Below are positions 27,846 through 36,633 of a stretch of 64,000 nt of DNA, in pieces. A model generated the notes under the pieces. It did no database searches and was not told the DNA's origin. It saw only the letters and a list, made by a program, of their open reading frames with translations. The translations under genes were made by a program, and so were the position numbers. Positions within the stretch are counted from its first letter, which is position 1. Each line of letters opens with the position of its first letter. Origin of the DNA: Xanthomonas translucens pv. cerealis (GTDB lineage: Bacteria; Pseudomonadota; Gammaproteobacteria; Xanthomonadales; Xanthomonadaceae); assembly GCF_006838285.1 (NCBI RefSeq), contig NZ_CP038228.1, positions 1,488,001 to 1,552,000 on the forward strand. The letters run 5' to 3'.

Positions 27846-30800
27846 GAAATTGCACTTAGTCCAGTTCTACCTGTTCTCCGCCGAGACGTTATATTTCGGC
27901 AAGAGTTCGGCCATCGTCGCCCCCAACGGCTCGGGCAAATCGGCGGTGCTCGATGCTCTGCAGATCGTGCTGCACGGTGGGGACCAGAATGCCATTGACC
28001 TCAACGCGCAATCCGGTGGCAAGAAGGGCGGCCGGTCGATCCGGGAATACCTGCTGGGCTACTACCTGGAGAAGGAGAACGTCCGCGATTACGCGACCTC
28101 ATTCCTAACGCTCGTCTTCCGCGATAGCACAGGAAAGCATCCCGTCGTGTCGGCGGGGATCAGCCTGGGCGCCGCCAAAGACGAGCCGAAGCATCGGGTC
28201 TATGGCATGTACCTCGCTCCAGGCGTCGAACTGCGGCTTGAGCACCACGTCGAGGTCACACATGGCGAGCAGTTGCCCGTCGACTGGGTGCGCTTCAAGG
28301 AAATCGTCCGGCAAGCAGCCCGCGATCGCGCTGGAAGTGGGCAGGACAAGCCCGTCTTCTTCGACAAGGCATCCGAATTCGTAGAGGCCCTGCTGTTCCA
28401 GCTGCGCCCAGACCGATCGCGCGGTATCGACCACGGTGCGTTCTCAAAGGCACTGAAGAACGCGCTGAATCTGAAGGACGTCCACGACGCAAGCGCTTTC
28501 GTACGCGAGCAAATCATTGAAGCCAGACCAATCAATGTGGCCGAGTTCCGACACCAGCTGGAAAGTTTCAGAGAGCTCAGGGAGCGGGTGAGGCAGGTTA
28601 AGGAACGCATTGACGCCGGCACGGGAGTGGAAGCGACCACAGTGAGGGCCATAGCGGCACGGATGCGTAAAGCGAGCTATGCGGCTCTTTCAGCCGATCT
28701 GGAACGCGACATTGCCTTCGAGAAGATGGACGAGGCGCAAGACCGCCAGGTAGCCGCGACTATCGCCTACGAAGAGGCTAAGAGGCGGAAGGAAACCACG
28801 GAGACGGTTTTCAACGATGCCAATAGGAGGCTTGGCGACTTGCTAGAGAGAGCGCGACATGACCCGTCCCTGAAAGGGCGGGATATGCAGGCGGGCCGCG
28901 AACGTGCGCTGATGCCGCTGAAGAAAAACCTTGCCACCGACCTGCGCAGAGTCGTGAACGCATATCACCAAGCGAGGGATAGAGACACAGGTTCCACCGC
29001 ATGGTCGATGATCGCCAAGCCGTGGCAGATGCTCCTGGATCGCATTGCCGGAGCGGGCGCTGCAACCTCCCTGGGCGTCGACGTGCAGTACGAGATCTCG
29101 CAACTCACCGGCACGCTTGGCGTTCTACAGCCGATGCTGACCGAATTGAAGCAGCGCGAATCCGCAGACCGGAACCGGCTGGAAGAGGCCAAGCGGCTGT
29201 TCACCACGGCTGTAACTCAACTGGAGCGCGCCAGACGAGGAAAGAGTCAGATTCCGGACTCGGTCGTCATTGTCCAGAATCGGCTGGCCGATGTCGGCAT
29301 CATCGCTACGCCGGTAAGTGATCTGGTCCGGATCACAGATGCCAGTTGGGCGCCTGCGATCGAGGCCTACCTGCGCACCAATGCCTATGCGCTGATTGTG
29401 GACAAGGGCCGCGAAGATGAAGCGATCCATGTCTATGAGTCGATCCCGGATAGTGCAAATCCCTTCGGCGTCAAGATCGTCCAGCCCAAGAACTACACTG
29501 TGGATGTCGAAGGATTGCCGGCAACGGCGTTGGCGCGTCTGATCGTAGGTGAGAACGACTTGGCTGTGGGATTCTTGCGCTCTCGCCTGCGCCGGCTGCT
29601 CCAACTGGAGTCAGCCAACAGCCGCAGTCTGGATGGCCTCACCCGCAAGGGCATCCTGGTCAGCAACGGCACCATCGAGCGTTTGCGCTTGCCGGCCATG
29701 GATCAGGTTTCGCTCGGCAAGCAGGACTTGCGCGCCAAGATCGACTTCCTGACGCGCGAACGCATGCGCATCAGCCAGGAGGTGACTGAAGCCGAACGGG
29801 ACCTGCTCAAGACAAGTCAGCTGATGGAGGTGACCGCGCCGCTTGCGAGTCTGAAGGATGTGCTGGCCAACGTCGAACGCTGGCTATCGGAACACGCGAC
29901 GCAGGAACAGGAATTCGAGGAACGCGAAGCGGCAGAACTCAATGACGATAATCCGGACCTGCAGGCATTTCACGCCCAGATGCAGGCGATTTCTGACCAG
30001 GCCAATGCGGCAAAGAAGGCACGAGACGAGGCCCTTCACGCTAGCGGTATGGCAGAACAAGCCAGCTTGACCGCCACAAGCGCTCTGACGGAGCTATCGG
30101 CTGAAGTAGACGTATGCGCACGCAAGGCAGCTGTTGCCATGCAGGCTCCCTACGTAGATGCCGGCTGGATTGACGATATGCGATCCAAGTGGGAGAACCA
30201 AGGCAAGAGCATCGGCGATATGCTGCAAACCTGTGCGTCCGGCAAGGATCGCGATACCAAGGCGGCCGGCGAGCTGGAAAGCGATGTTCGGACGCAGATA
30301 CAGGCCTACGCGAGCCAGTACAACTTGGAGCTAACCTGCAACCCGTCCGACCCTGAGGATGTCCAGAACTTCTTGCGCGCCTACATCAATCACCTCAGGG
30401 AGTCCGAATTGGTGACCTACGAGCGGCAGGCCGAGGAAGCGTATGGCGTCGCGGTCAGAACCTTCCGCTCGCGGATCGCGGCGAGCCTTCGCAGCAGCTT
30501 CGATGACATGTTTGAGCAGCTACGGCAGCTGAACCGCCTGATGGCTTCCTTGCCTCCTTTCACCAACGATGAGCGGTACAAGTTCAAATACGGCCATACC
30601 CCGGAGTATCGGCAGCTATACGACTTTATCGTCAAGGTCGCGGAACGCAGCGGGGACGATGATCTCTTCAACGATCCAGTGAATACGCCTGAGGAATTCC
30701 GTTCCCTGGTCGAGGACGTGGACGGGCCGCATCAGCAACTGTTGGAAGACTACCGACGGTTCTTCTGGTTCGACGTGGTCGTGATCGGCGGGCAGGGCAA

Positions 30801-31239
30801 CGAGATCGCCACTCTCAAGACCCGCATGGAAAAGGGATCCGGCGGCGAACACCGTGCACCGCTGTTCGTGGTGGCTGGCGCGGCACTGGCGGCCGCCTAC
30901 GGCAAGCTGCAGGGCGATACCAGCGGCATGTCCCTGATCCTGTTCGATGAGCTGGGAGACAAGATCGATGGCAACAACACCAAGGCGGTCTTCGAATACC
31001 TGTCCTCCCTTGGTCTACAGCCCATCGTCGCCGCACCTGACGACGCGCTGGGGAAGATCAACGAATCCATCATTGGCTACGTGGAACTCTACCGCGACGG
31101 CTCATACCTTTCGGTCAACCACGTAGGCCTTGGTCCGGCCGCCGTGGAGCTACTGAGCTCGGACGACTTCGTGAAGTACCCGCATCTGCTTGAGGCGGAG
31201 ACTCGGCGGGTCATTGAGGCGCGTGGAGATGAGACATGA
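27832..31239 (+). CDS. jetC: JetC, SMC/MukB-like Wadjet ATPase
   Basis: From ATG 27832 the 1135-aa protein has an N-terminal Walker A (SSAIVAPNGSGKSAVLDALQ, about residues 26-45), long coiled coils (for example RLEEAKRLFTTAVTQLERAR), a central hinge (ASWAPAIEAYLRTNAYALIV) and a C-terminal ATPase half. The C-terminal half carries the signature GSGGEHRAPLFV and Walker B in MSLILFDELGDKIDGN. This is the DNA-extruding motor of Wadjet. An ATG at 27796 is in frame, but 27832 matches the usual MYLLEKL start. All ATPase motifs appear intact. Confidence 0.95.
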   Translation: MYLLEKLHLVQFYLFSAETLYFGKSSAIVAPNGSGKSAVLDALQIVLHGGDQNAIDLNAQSGGKKGGRSIREYLLGYYLEKENVRDYATSFLTLVFRDSTGKHPVVSAGISLGAAKDEPKHRVYGMYLAPGVELRLEHHVEVTHGEQLPVDWVRFKEIVRQAARDRAGSGQDKPVFFDKASEFVEALLFQLRPDRSRGIDHGAFSKALKNALNLKDVHDASAFVREQIIEARPINVAEFRHQLESFRELRERVRQVKERIDAGTGVEATTVRAIAARMRKASYAALSADLERDIAFEKMDEAQDRQVAATIAYEEAKRRKETTETVFNDANRRLGDLLERARHDPSLKGRDMQAGRERALMPLKKNLATDLRRVVNAYHQARDRDTGSTAWSMIAKPWQMLLDRIAGAGAATSLGVDVQYEISQLTGTLGVLQPMLTELKQRESADRNRLEEAKRLFTTAVTQLERARRGKSQIPDSVVIVQNRLADVGIIATPVSDLVRITDASWAPAIEAYLRTNAYALIVDKGREDEAIHVYESIPDSANPFGVKIVQPKNYTVDVEGLPATALARLIVGENDLAVGFLRSRLRRLLQLESANSRSLDGLTRKGILVSNGTIERLRLPAMDQVSLGKQDLRAKIDFLTRERMRISQEVTEAERDLLKTSQLMEVTAPLASLKDVLANVERWLSEHATQEQEFEEREAAELNDDNPDLQAFHAQMQAISDQANAAKKARDEALHASGMAEQASLTATSALTELSAEVDVCARKAAVAMQAPYVDAGWIDDMRSKWENQGKSIGDMLQTCASGKDRDTKAAGELESDVRTQIQAYASQYNLELTCNPSDPEDVQNFLRAYINHLRESELVTYERQAEEAYGVAVRTFRSRIAASLRSSFDDMFEQLRQLNRLMASLPPFTNDERYKFKYGHTPEYRQLYDFIVKVAERSGDDDLFNDPVNTPEEFRSLVEDVDGPHQQLLEDYRRFFWFDVVVIGGQGNEIATLKTRMEKGSGGEHRAPLFVVAGAALAAAYGKLQGDTSGMSLILFDELGDKIDGNNTKAVFEYLSSLGLQPIVAAPDDALGKINESIIGYVELYRDGSYLSVNHVGLGPAAVELLSSDDFVKYPHLLEAETRRVIEARGDET

Positions 31240-32432
31240 CTATCGCCAGCACCTTCATCAGGAAGCTTTTCAAGCGTGCGAACAAGGTAAATACCCAAGG
31301 CAGGCGACCAGGGAAGTTGCTGCTCAATGAAGCCCAGTGCCCGGAACTCTTTGCCATGCGCGACAGAACCCAGGCCGTCGAGTTCCGCGCTGAGCTCCAG
31401 GTCGCTGCGGACAAGGGCGCCATCCGGATCAAGCCCTTGTTGCGCGCTGCGCCTCCGATGGACGTGCACGCCATCGAGGTGCTGGACATCCGAAAGCTCG
31501 CCGAGTACCTCGGCGAGCCTCTTGGCACAGACCGGCTCGAGCATGCCAGAGCCGAACTGACTCCTCTCATAGCGCAGCTCCCGATCATTGAAAATGTCCT
31601 CTCCACCTGGGCCGTCGGAAAGAAGGTGCGCGGTTGTGACCCTACGCCGGATGTCGTGTCTGCCTTGGTCGATGCAGCCAGAGTGGTGCTTGCGCGCCGA
31701 GAGGCGACTGAAGACATGATGCTGCGACGCTTCAGCAGAAGCATGTTCAAGAATTCAAAGCGAATTGAGGGCATAGAGCCCTGGATCGATTTGGCCTACG
31801 CCGGCGATCTCGCGCCGTCCGGGCTTCACCCAGAAGACATCAGGGGCGCACTAGGCCTCCATCACGAGCCGCAAGCGTTCTTCCTCCACGCCGAGGTTGA
31901 ATACTGGACGCGATCACTGTCCGTTCCCGCGCAGCCTCCATACGTGGGACTTCCGACCAGGGATATCAAAGGCTTTCGTTTCATCAAGCAACCTCAGGCA
32001 CTGCTGTTGATCGAGAACAAACAGAGTTTCCACGAGTTCGCGGCAAAGGCTGAGCACCTCCCGTGTTCCGTTGTATACACCGCGGGAATGCCAAGCCCGA
32101 GCTGGCGCCGAGTGATGGAACTCTTATTGGAAGCAGTCGATCCCCAAGTGCCGGTGTATCACCTGGGCGACATCGATTTGGGTGGCTTCCGGATAGCTGC
32201 GAACATCGCCAAGTTCATCAGGGCAACAGGCCGAGAGCTGCGGCCGTGGTTGATGGATCCTAGCGAGTTGGCGGCGTTTGGTTACGAGCTCGAAATAACG
32301 GACGAGAGCCGCAACATACCAGCCATGCAGCGATGGTGTCGGGAGGCAGGCTGGGACGCGATTGCAGACGAACTGGCTAAGACGCCTGGTTCGGTCGAGC
32401 AAGAGCTGATTGAGGCGCGGTTCCCAATCTGA
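31236..32432 (+). CDS. jetD: JetD, Wadjet Toprim-like nuclease
   Basis: The 398-aa protein overlaps jetC by ATGA. The N-terminal DUF3322-like part includes PMDVHAIEVLDIRKLAEYLG. The C-terminal DUF2220/Toprim-like part has LLIENKQSFHEF (acidic residue) and the acidic GDIDLGGFRIAAN motif. JetD is topoisomerase VI-like and cuts the plasmid once the complex has extruded it. Motifs look intact, so the four-gene type I system should be functional. Confidence 0.93.
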   Translation: MTIASTFIRKLFKRANKVNTQGRRPGKLLLNEAQCPELFAMRDRTQAVEFRAELQVAADKGAIRIKPLLRAAPPMDVHAIEVLDIRKLAEYLGEPLGTDRLEHARAELTPLIAQLPIIENVLSTWAVGKKVRGCDPTPDVVSALVDAARVVLARREATEDMMLRRFSRSMFKNSKRIEGIEPWIDLAYAGDLAPSGLHPEDIRGALGLHHEPQAFFLHAEVEYWTRSLSVPAQPPYVGLPTRDIKGFRFIKQPQALLLIENKQSFHEFAAKAEHLPCSVVYTAGMPSPSWRRVMELLLEAVDPQVPVYHLGDIDLGGFRIAANIAKFIRATGRELRPWLMDPSELAAFGYELEITDESRNIPAMQRWCREAGWDAIADELAKTPGSVEQELIEARFPI

Positions 32433-32466
32433 GGGGCCTAAAAACGAACGCCATCGGCGTATGGGT

Positions 32467-33759
32467 TCACAAACGCACTTGCAGATTGTCAATGCGCTTG
32501 ATCTCCTGCGTTCCGACGCCAGCCGTCTTGGCGAACTCGGGCCACGAAGCCACGGCGGCGATCACATCCTCGATGGCGTCTTTGGCACCTGGAATAGAGA
32601 AACGCGCGGCCACCGCCATCAGCTCTTTACGGGTAATGGCGTCGAACTTTCCGTCGATCGACATGAGGTGGTTGGCTAGCCAGATGTTGGCGCTATCAAA
32701 TGCGAAAGTGATGTCGTAGGCAGGTGCAAGTTCCCAGCGGCCTCCCTCGGCTAACGTGAACGCGAAGTTCTTGGTGTGGTCGTCACGATTGGAGCCCGCC
32801 ACGTTGAAAGCCATGCGCCGGAACAGTTGTGTCATGACAGCATCACCGAGATGCAGCTGTGCTGCAGTCAGGAATAGAGTCTCGTAGGCGTGCGTCTGAC
32901 GCAGGTTGAAGTCCAGATGCCGCATGGCACACAGAGACTGGACATGCACCTTTTCGTTGCCGTTGCGATCAAAGCGCTTGGTGAAGAAGTGGGCGCGCCC
33001 GTTTTCTTCGAGCAGCTGGCAGGGACTCATGACGACGCCGGCGGCGCCGGCCATCAGCGAGTAGGCGTACTCGATCCGGCCGTACTGCTGGCTTGGCCCC
33101 AGCGCACGGTCCACGCCCATACCGTCGAACTTGAGCAACCAGTGCTCGAAGCCGTCGGGAATTTCGAACTGACCTGACACCAGCTCGTTGGTGCTGGGAT
33201 TCCAGCCGAGGACGGCCTTGGCCCGTGCGCCACCGGCGGAGGTGCCTACCGAGATGATCTTGCTCAGCGCCGCCTTGGAGGCGGCTTCGTCCGCCAGCGT
33301 GCCCTGAACAGCGCGCCGCGCCGCGTCCACAAGCGTCCCCATCTCGATCTGTGCCAACGACTTACGCTGGCCGCCGCGGCTTGGCCGGAACTCCAACGCC
33401 CCCATGCTGCGCTTGCTCATGTAGGCCAGACGATCCAGCGTGCTCACCTGGTCGACAGAGTAGCCGTGCTGGGCCATCCAGGCATCGATCAACTGGTTGC
33501 CGAAGCGATCGGGTAGGGCATCAGAAAGCAGGCCCGGCAGTCCCATGTATGTCTCCCTGGCCAGCCCGGGAAACACGAACGCCGATGACCTGTTGCTCAC
33601 GAGCATCATGAATGGCGCCAGGTCGATCTCGCGGGTCTGCCACTTAGGGTCGTACTCAAAAACGTAGGCCCCCAAAGCTGGGTCTGCTGCGACAGCGCCG
33701 ACACGGCTGCCCCAGATCAGGACTTCGATTAACTCTACGTGCTTGAAGACCGCCATCAC
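32467..33759 (-). CDS. hipA: HipA-like serine/threonine kinase toxin
   Basis: The 430-aa protein has the HipA N-terminal couple-type region (AYVFEYDPKWQTREIDLAPF), the P-loop-like segment SVGTSAGGARAKAVLGW and the catalytic loop GSNRDDHTKNFAF (NxxDHxKN). This is followed by the metal-binding ELAPAYDITFAF. HipA kinases phosphorylate translation factors such as tRNA synthetases and induce dormancy. The partner hipB overlaps at its start by ATGA. The gene is convergent with jetD, 34 bp apart. Confidence 0.93.
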   Translation of the reverse strand: MMAVFKHVELIEVLIWGSRVGAVAADPALGAYVFEYDPKWQTREIDLAPFMMLVSNRSSAFVFPGLARETYMGLPGLLSDALPDRFGNQLIDAWMAQHGYSVDQVSTLDRLAYMSKRSMGALEFRPSRGGQRKSLAQIEMGTLVDAARRAVQGTLADEAASKAALSKIISVGTSAGGARAKAVLGWNPSTNELVSGQFEIPDGFEHWLLKFDGMGVDRALGPSQQYGRIEYAYSLMAGAAGVVMSPCQLLEENGRAHFFTKRFDRNGNEKVHVQSLCAMRHLDFNLRQTHAYETLFLTAAQLHLGDAVMTQLFRRMAFNVAGSNRDDHTKNFAFTLAEGGRWELAPAYDITFAFDSANIWLANHLMSIDGKFDAITRKELMAVAARFSIPGAKDAIEDVIAAVASWPEFAKTAGVGTQEIKRIDNLQVRL

Positions 33760-34052
33760 CGCACTCCCCGCTTGGGGGTGCGGCTTGAACGCGTCAGCGC
33801 CATGGGGCTGATGCGGGGCACCGGCACCAAGGCGGCGAGGTTTTCCTCTAACCCCAAAGCCTTCAGCACACGCACCAAGGTCTCCATCGACGAACCTCGC
33901 CCTGCCTCCAGGTCGACGATCGCCCGCCGCGAAACCCCCGCTTTGTCGGCTAGCGTCACCTGCTTGAACCCATCGGCTAGGCGCCGCTGCTTGAGGCGGT
34001 CGCCGAGGTCCGCCAGCATCTCGTCTGGACTTCTGAAAGCGGCTGGCTCCAT
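33756..34052 (-). CDS. hipB: HipB-like HTH antitoxin
   Basis: From ATG 34052 the 98-aa protein carries an XRE-type HTH (LGDRLKQRRLADGFKQVTLA then DKAGVSRRAIVDLEAGRG) and a basic tail (TRSSRTPKRGVR). It would bind HipA and repress the hipBA promoter. The upstream 100 bp is AT-rich and probably holds that promoter; a separated GCCCATAA/TTATGGGC pair lies at about 34067 and 34168. Confidence 0.88.
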   Translation of the reverse strand: MEPAAFRSPDEMLADLGDRLKQRRLADGFKQVTLADKAGVSRRAIVDLEAGRGSSMETLVRVLKALGLEENLAALVPVPRISPMALTRSSRTPKRGVR

Positions 34053-34249
34053 GAGTGTGGAATTACGCCCATAAGGCCGAGTTTTGGCCGTTGAGTGCAA
34101 CTATACACACTCTATATGAATATCCTCCTGTGAGCGAAAAAGCGCCCACAAAAGTCTTTTTAGCCATTTATGGGCATTATTTTGCACTTTAAGTCGATGG
34201 TTACACACTCTGAGCATACCTTCGAGCCAAAGCTGAGCTGTGGTAGCGC

Positions 34250-34590
34250 CCACCTACCGACATGCTTGCCAGGGGGCAGCAAGAGTATCGACGTGGCCAC
34301 CGCCGTGGCAGTTGGGCGCCGCATGCTTGCGCAGGCACGCACATAAACCTCGTTGGGTAGGCAGCGCAGCGTGTTGCGCAAGCTACTATGCGATGCCGAT
34401 GCTGCTGACCTGGACGCAATTACTCCCAAGATCCTGCCTGCTGAACGAGCAGACGCTGCGCACAGCAGCATCGGGTCAAGCTTGCCTTCGGCCAGGTGCC
34501 CACGGGCAAGGCCAATCTGGTCGGGGGTTATGGCTTGAGTGCGAGCATGCAGTTGCAGATGGCCTTGGGTGACTACCTCAGCGACGAATG
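34250..34590 (+). pseudogene. Decayed coding region, family unknown
   Basis: The plus strand shows coding-like fragments in different frames: GGSKSIDVATAVAVGRRMLA then a stop, and AFGQVPTGKANLVGGYGLSA followed by SMQLQMALGDYLSDE and a stop at about 34592. They appear to be pieces of one gene broken by frameshifts. I cannot name the family. Confidence 0.35.
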
Positions 34591-34701
34591 ATATTGCCAA
34601 CATCCGTCCAAGATAACGAGATCGCTCTTCGCGCGGACCGGCAAGGAGCCGTTGCCCAGATGCGAGCAGGTGCAAAGGAATGCGGGGCTTCCCAGCTCAC
34701 C

Positions 34702-35535
34702 TCAAAAACGGGCGCAGGATTTGAGAATTTCGATAGGTGTTGCATTGGGCGCTGCTGTTTGGTCGATCGGAGGGGACTTCGCCCAGAACTCCCGTCCCAT
34801 TGGGGCAATACGGATAAGGAAGACATCAAGCAATAAAGGACGGTGCCATAAGGCATCAGGCACAAAGCAGTAATCATCCTCGGCAATCTCCCCTGCCACT
34901 TGCTTTGCGGCAAGCCATCGTCCACGGCGTCGGATATAAGTCTCCAAAGAGGCGTAACCCACGGTGATGTCATAGTCTTGACTAATCAGGCTAGCCGCGG
35001 CGTGGCGCAAGCCCGCCCAGGCTAGGTACCTACGCCGACCAAGACAATATGGTGCCCATTCTGCTTGAATTGCTCGCAATAGCGGGTCCAAGTCGCCTCT
35101 TTCCATTCGGTGGCGCCGAAGGAGATAGATCAGGTAGGCCTCACTTTCCGCGTCAGCAAGCAAGCGCCATAAGGCGTCGCGGCCGGTACCGTCATCCTCC
35201 TGTATTCGTACAGTCAAGGCCTGCTCAACCCTTGACTGGATAGAGGCATCTGGTAGACCTAGGTCGTGGTACCGCCAACTCACCGGTTCATATATGGCTC
35301 TATGCGTGCCGCTAGAAGCTGCTAAGCAGCGCGTTAAAACCCCCGCATCTTGCAGGGCCTGAACCAATTGATCCGTCAAGAACGGTCGAGAGGTGATTGG
35401 GTGAGGGTGCTGGGTCGCCAGCTGCAGCGCACACCACGCCGCGGTGCCGATGAGCCCGATACGCTCAGAAGCGTGTAGCAGCGCGGTACCAGGAGGTGGA
35501 AGGGTCGGTTGGGTGCGGACATTGGTCACACGCAC
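34702..35535 (-). CDS. Hypothetical 277-aa protein divergent from an HTH gene
   Basis: The frame starts at GTG 35535. The protein is helical and Arg/Leu-rich (EAYLIYLLRRHRMERGDLDP, RRRGRWLAAKQVAGEIAEDD), has an unusual WHRPLLLDVFLIRIAPMGRE segment near the end, and lacks export signals. It is divergent from the XRE gene at 35647, suggesting a regulated pair or toxin-antitoxin-like module, but no known toxin motif is visible. Codon use is less GC-biased than core genes, in line with acquired DNA. Confidence 0.6.
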   Translation of the reverse strand: MRVTNVRTQPTLPPPGTALLHASERIGLIGTAAWCALQLATQHPHPITSRPFLTDQLVQALQDAGVLTRCLAASSGTHRAIYEPVSWRYHDLGLPDASIQSRVEQALTVRIQEDDGTGRDALWRLLADAESEAYLIYLLRRHRMERGDLDPLLRAIQAEWAPYCLGRRRYLAWAGLRHAAASLISQDYDITVGYASLETYIRRRGRWLAAKQVAGEIAEDDYCFVPDALWHRPLLLDVFLIRIAPMGREFWAKSPPIDQTAAPNATPIEILKSCARF

Positions 35536-35646
35536 CTCGAAGTGGTCTTAGGGGTAGCATCTCAGCGAGCATACCGCATTCCACACGATTTTCATGTAAT
35601 CGGTGGGTGGCGCATAGATTGCGGGTCGCATTCGGCATCGGCGACC

Positions 35647-35889
35647 ATGGCAGCCAAGACGATCTATCACGAGCAGTACCGCGAGCTGGTGCAACAGCTC
35701 CGCGCGCGCCGTGAACGGCTGGGTGTCTCTCAGAGTGACATTGCTCGCCAGTTGGGCTGGCCGCAGCAGCGCCTTTCCGCAATTGAGGCCGGAGCGCGTC
35801 GTTTGGATATCTTGGAGTTTGTGCATCTCACACAAGCTTTGGGGCTGAGTGCTACTGCTGCTAGTCGCATTTTATTTCCTAAAATCTAG
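35647..35889 (+). CDS. XRE-family HTH regulator (80 aa)
   Basis: ATG 35647 opens MAAKTIYHEQYRELVQQLRA. A clear XRE helix-turn-helix follows (RRERLGVSQSDIARQLGWPQ then QRLSAIEAGARRLDILEFVH). The protein is a single small DNA-binding domain, typical of antitoxins or element regulators. It is divergent from the 277-aa gene, and the 111-bp gap is the probable operator region. Confidence 0.8.
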   Translation: MAAKTIYHEQYRELVQQLRARRERLGVSQSDIARQLGWPQQRLSAIEAGARRLDILEFVHLTQALGLSATAASRILFPKI

Positions 35890-36036
35890 TTGCTCGTTGC
35901 CATGCTTGACCGATTGTATGTAGGCGCATTAGAGGCACCAAGAAGGCGCGATTCCAGAACTCTTCAATTGTCGTTGCAGTCATCTTGTGAGGCGGGTAGG
36001 CTTTAATGAATCTAATTTAGCTTTGTAAGCCTCACT

Positions 36037-36441
36037 ATGACTCAAGCATCTCTCGCTACCATCTCCAGCGCTAAATCCAAGATCCAAGAGGAACTCCGCA
36101 AACTTGAAGAGCAGGAACAGGCTCTTCGCCAAGAACAGGCCGCCGCCGCTGTCGCGGAAATCACGAGCCTGCTGAGCCAATACAGTGAGCACTTCACCCC
36201 GAAGCAGAAGGCCGAGCTGGCGGTGGCCATTGGCGTCAGCAGCCCGGGCCGCGGTCCCAAGGCTGCTCCGACACAGGCCAAAAGGGAAGTCGCCCCCAAG
36301 TATTGGCTGCCCCATACCCATGAGACCTGGAGCGGCCGGGGCCGTCCCCCGCGGGCTTTCAAGGCTTGGGAGGGCACCGCTGCCTACAAGCAGTGGAAGG
36401 CCAGTCACCCGGACGAGAAGTTCCCGAAGTATCCCGGCTGA
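36037..36441 (+). CDS. H-NS family nucleoid protein
   Basis: The 134-aa protein has an N-terminal coiled coil for oligomerisation (ISSAKSKIQEELRKLEEQEQ) and the C-terminal H-NS DNA-binding loop KYWLPHTHETWSGRGRPPRA. H-NS-like proteins bind AT-rich DNA and silence acquired genes. The context, amid islands and an AT-rich patatin gene, fits that role. The linker is rich in Pro/Ala/Lys. Confidence 0.88.
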   Translation: MTQASLATISSAKSKIQEELRKLEEQEQALRQEQAAAAVAEITSLLSQYSEHFTPKQKAELAVAIGVSSPGRGPKAAPTQAKREVAPKYWLPHTHETWSGRGRPPRAFKAWEGTAAYKQWKASHPDEKFPKYPG

Positions 36442-36633
36442 CGCCCACTTGCCGCAGGTGACCAAGCTCAAATCGTCCGCAGGCATGGCAACGACAGAAG
36501 CGGGTCATCCGACCGCAGGCTCGGGAAGCCTCGATGCACCATTCCAAGTTCGTTGGCGCGCGTCCGCGAATATTCGGAGAAACCGGCGGGCATCGTTGCC
36601 CACCGGTAACATTGCTGACTCGAAGCGTTGCTG

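Noticed and set aside
34160-34675. 171-aa minus-strand open frame
   Set aside because: It runs antisense to coding-like plus-strand fragments and lacks a ribosome site or family match.
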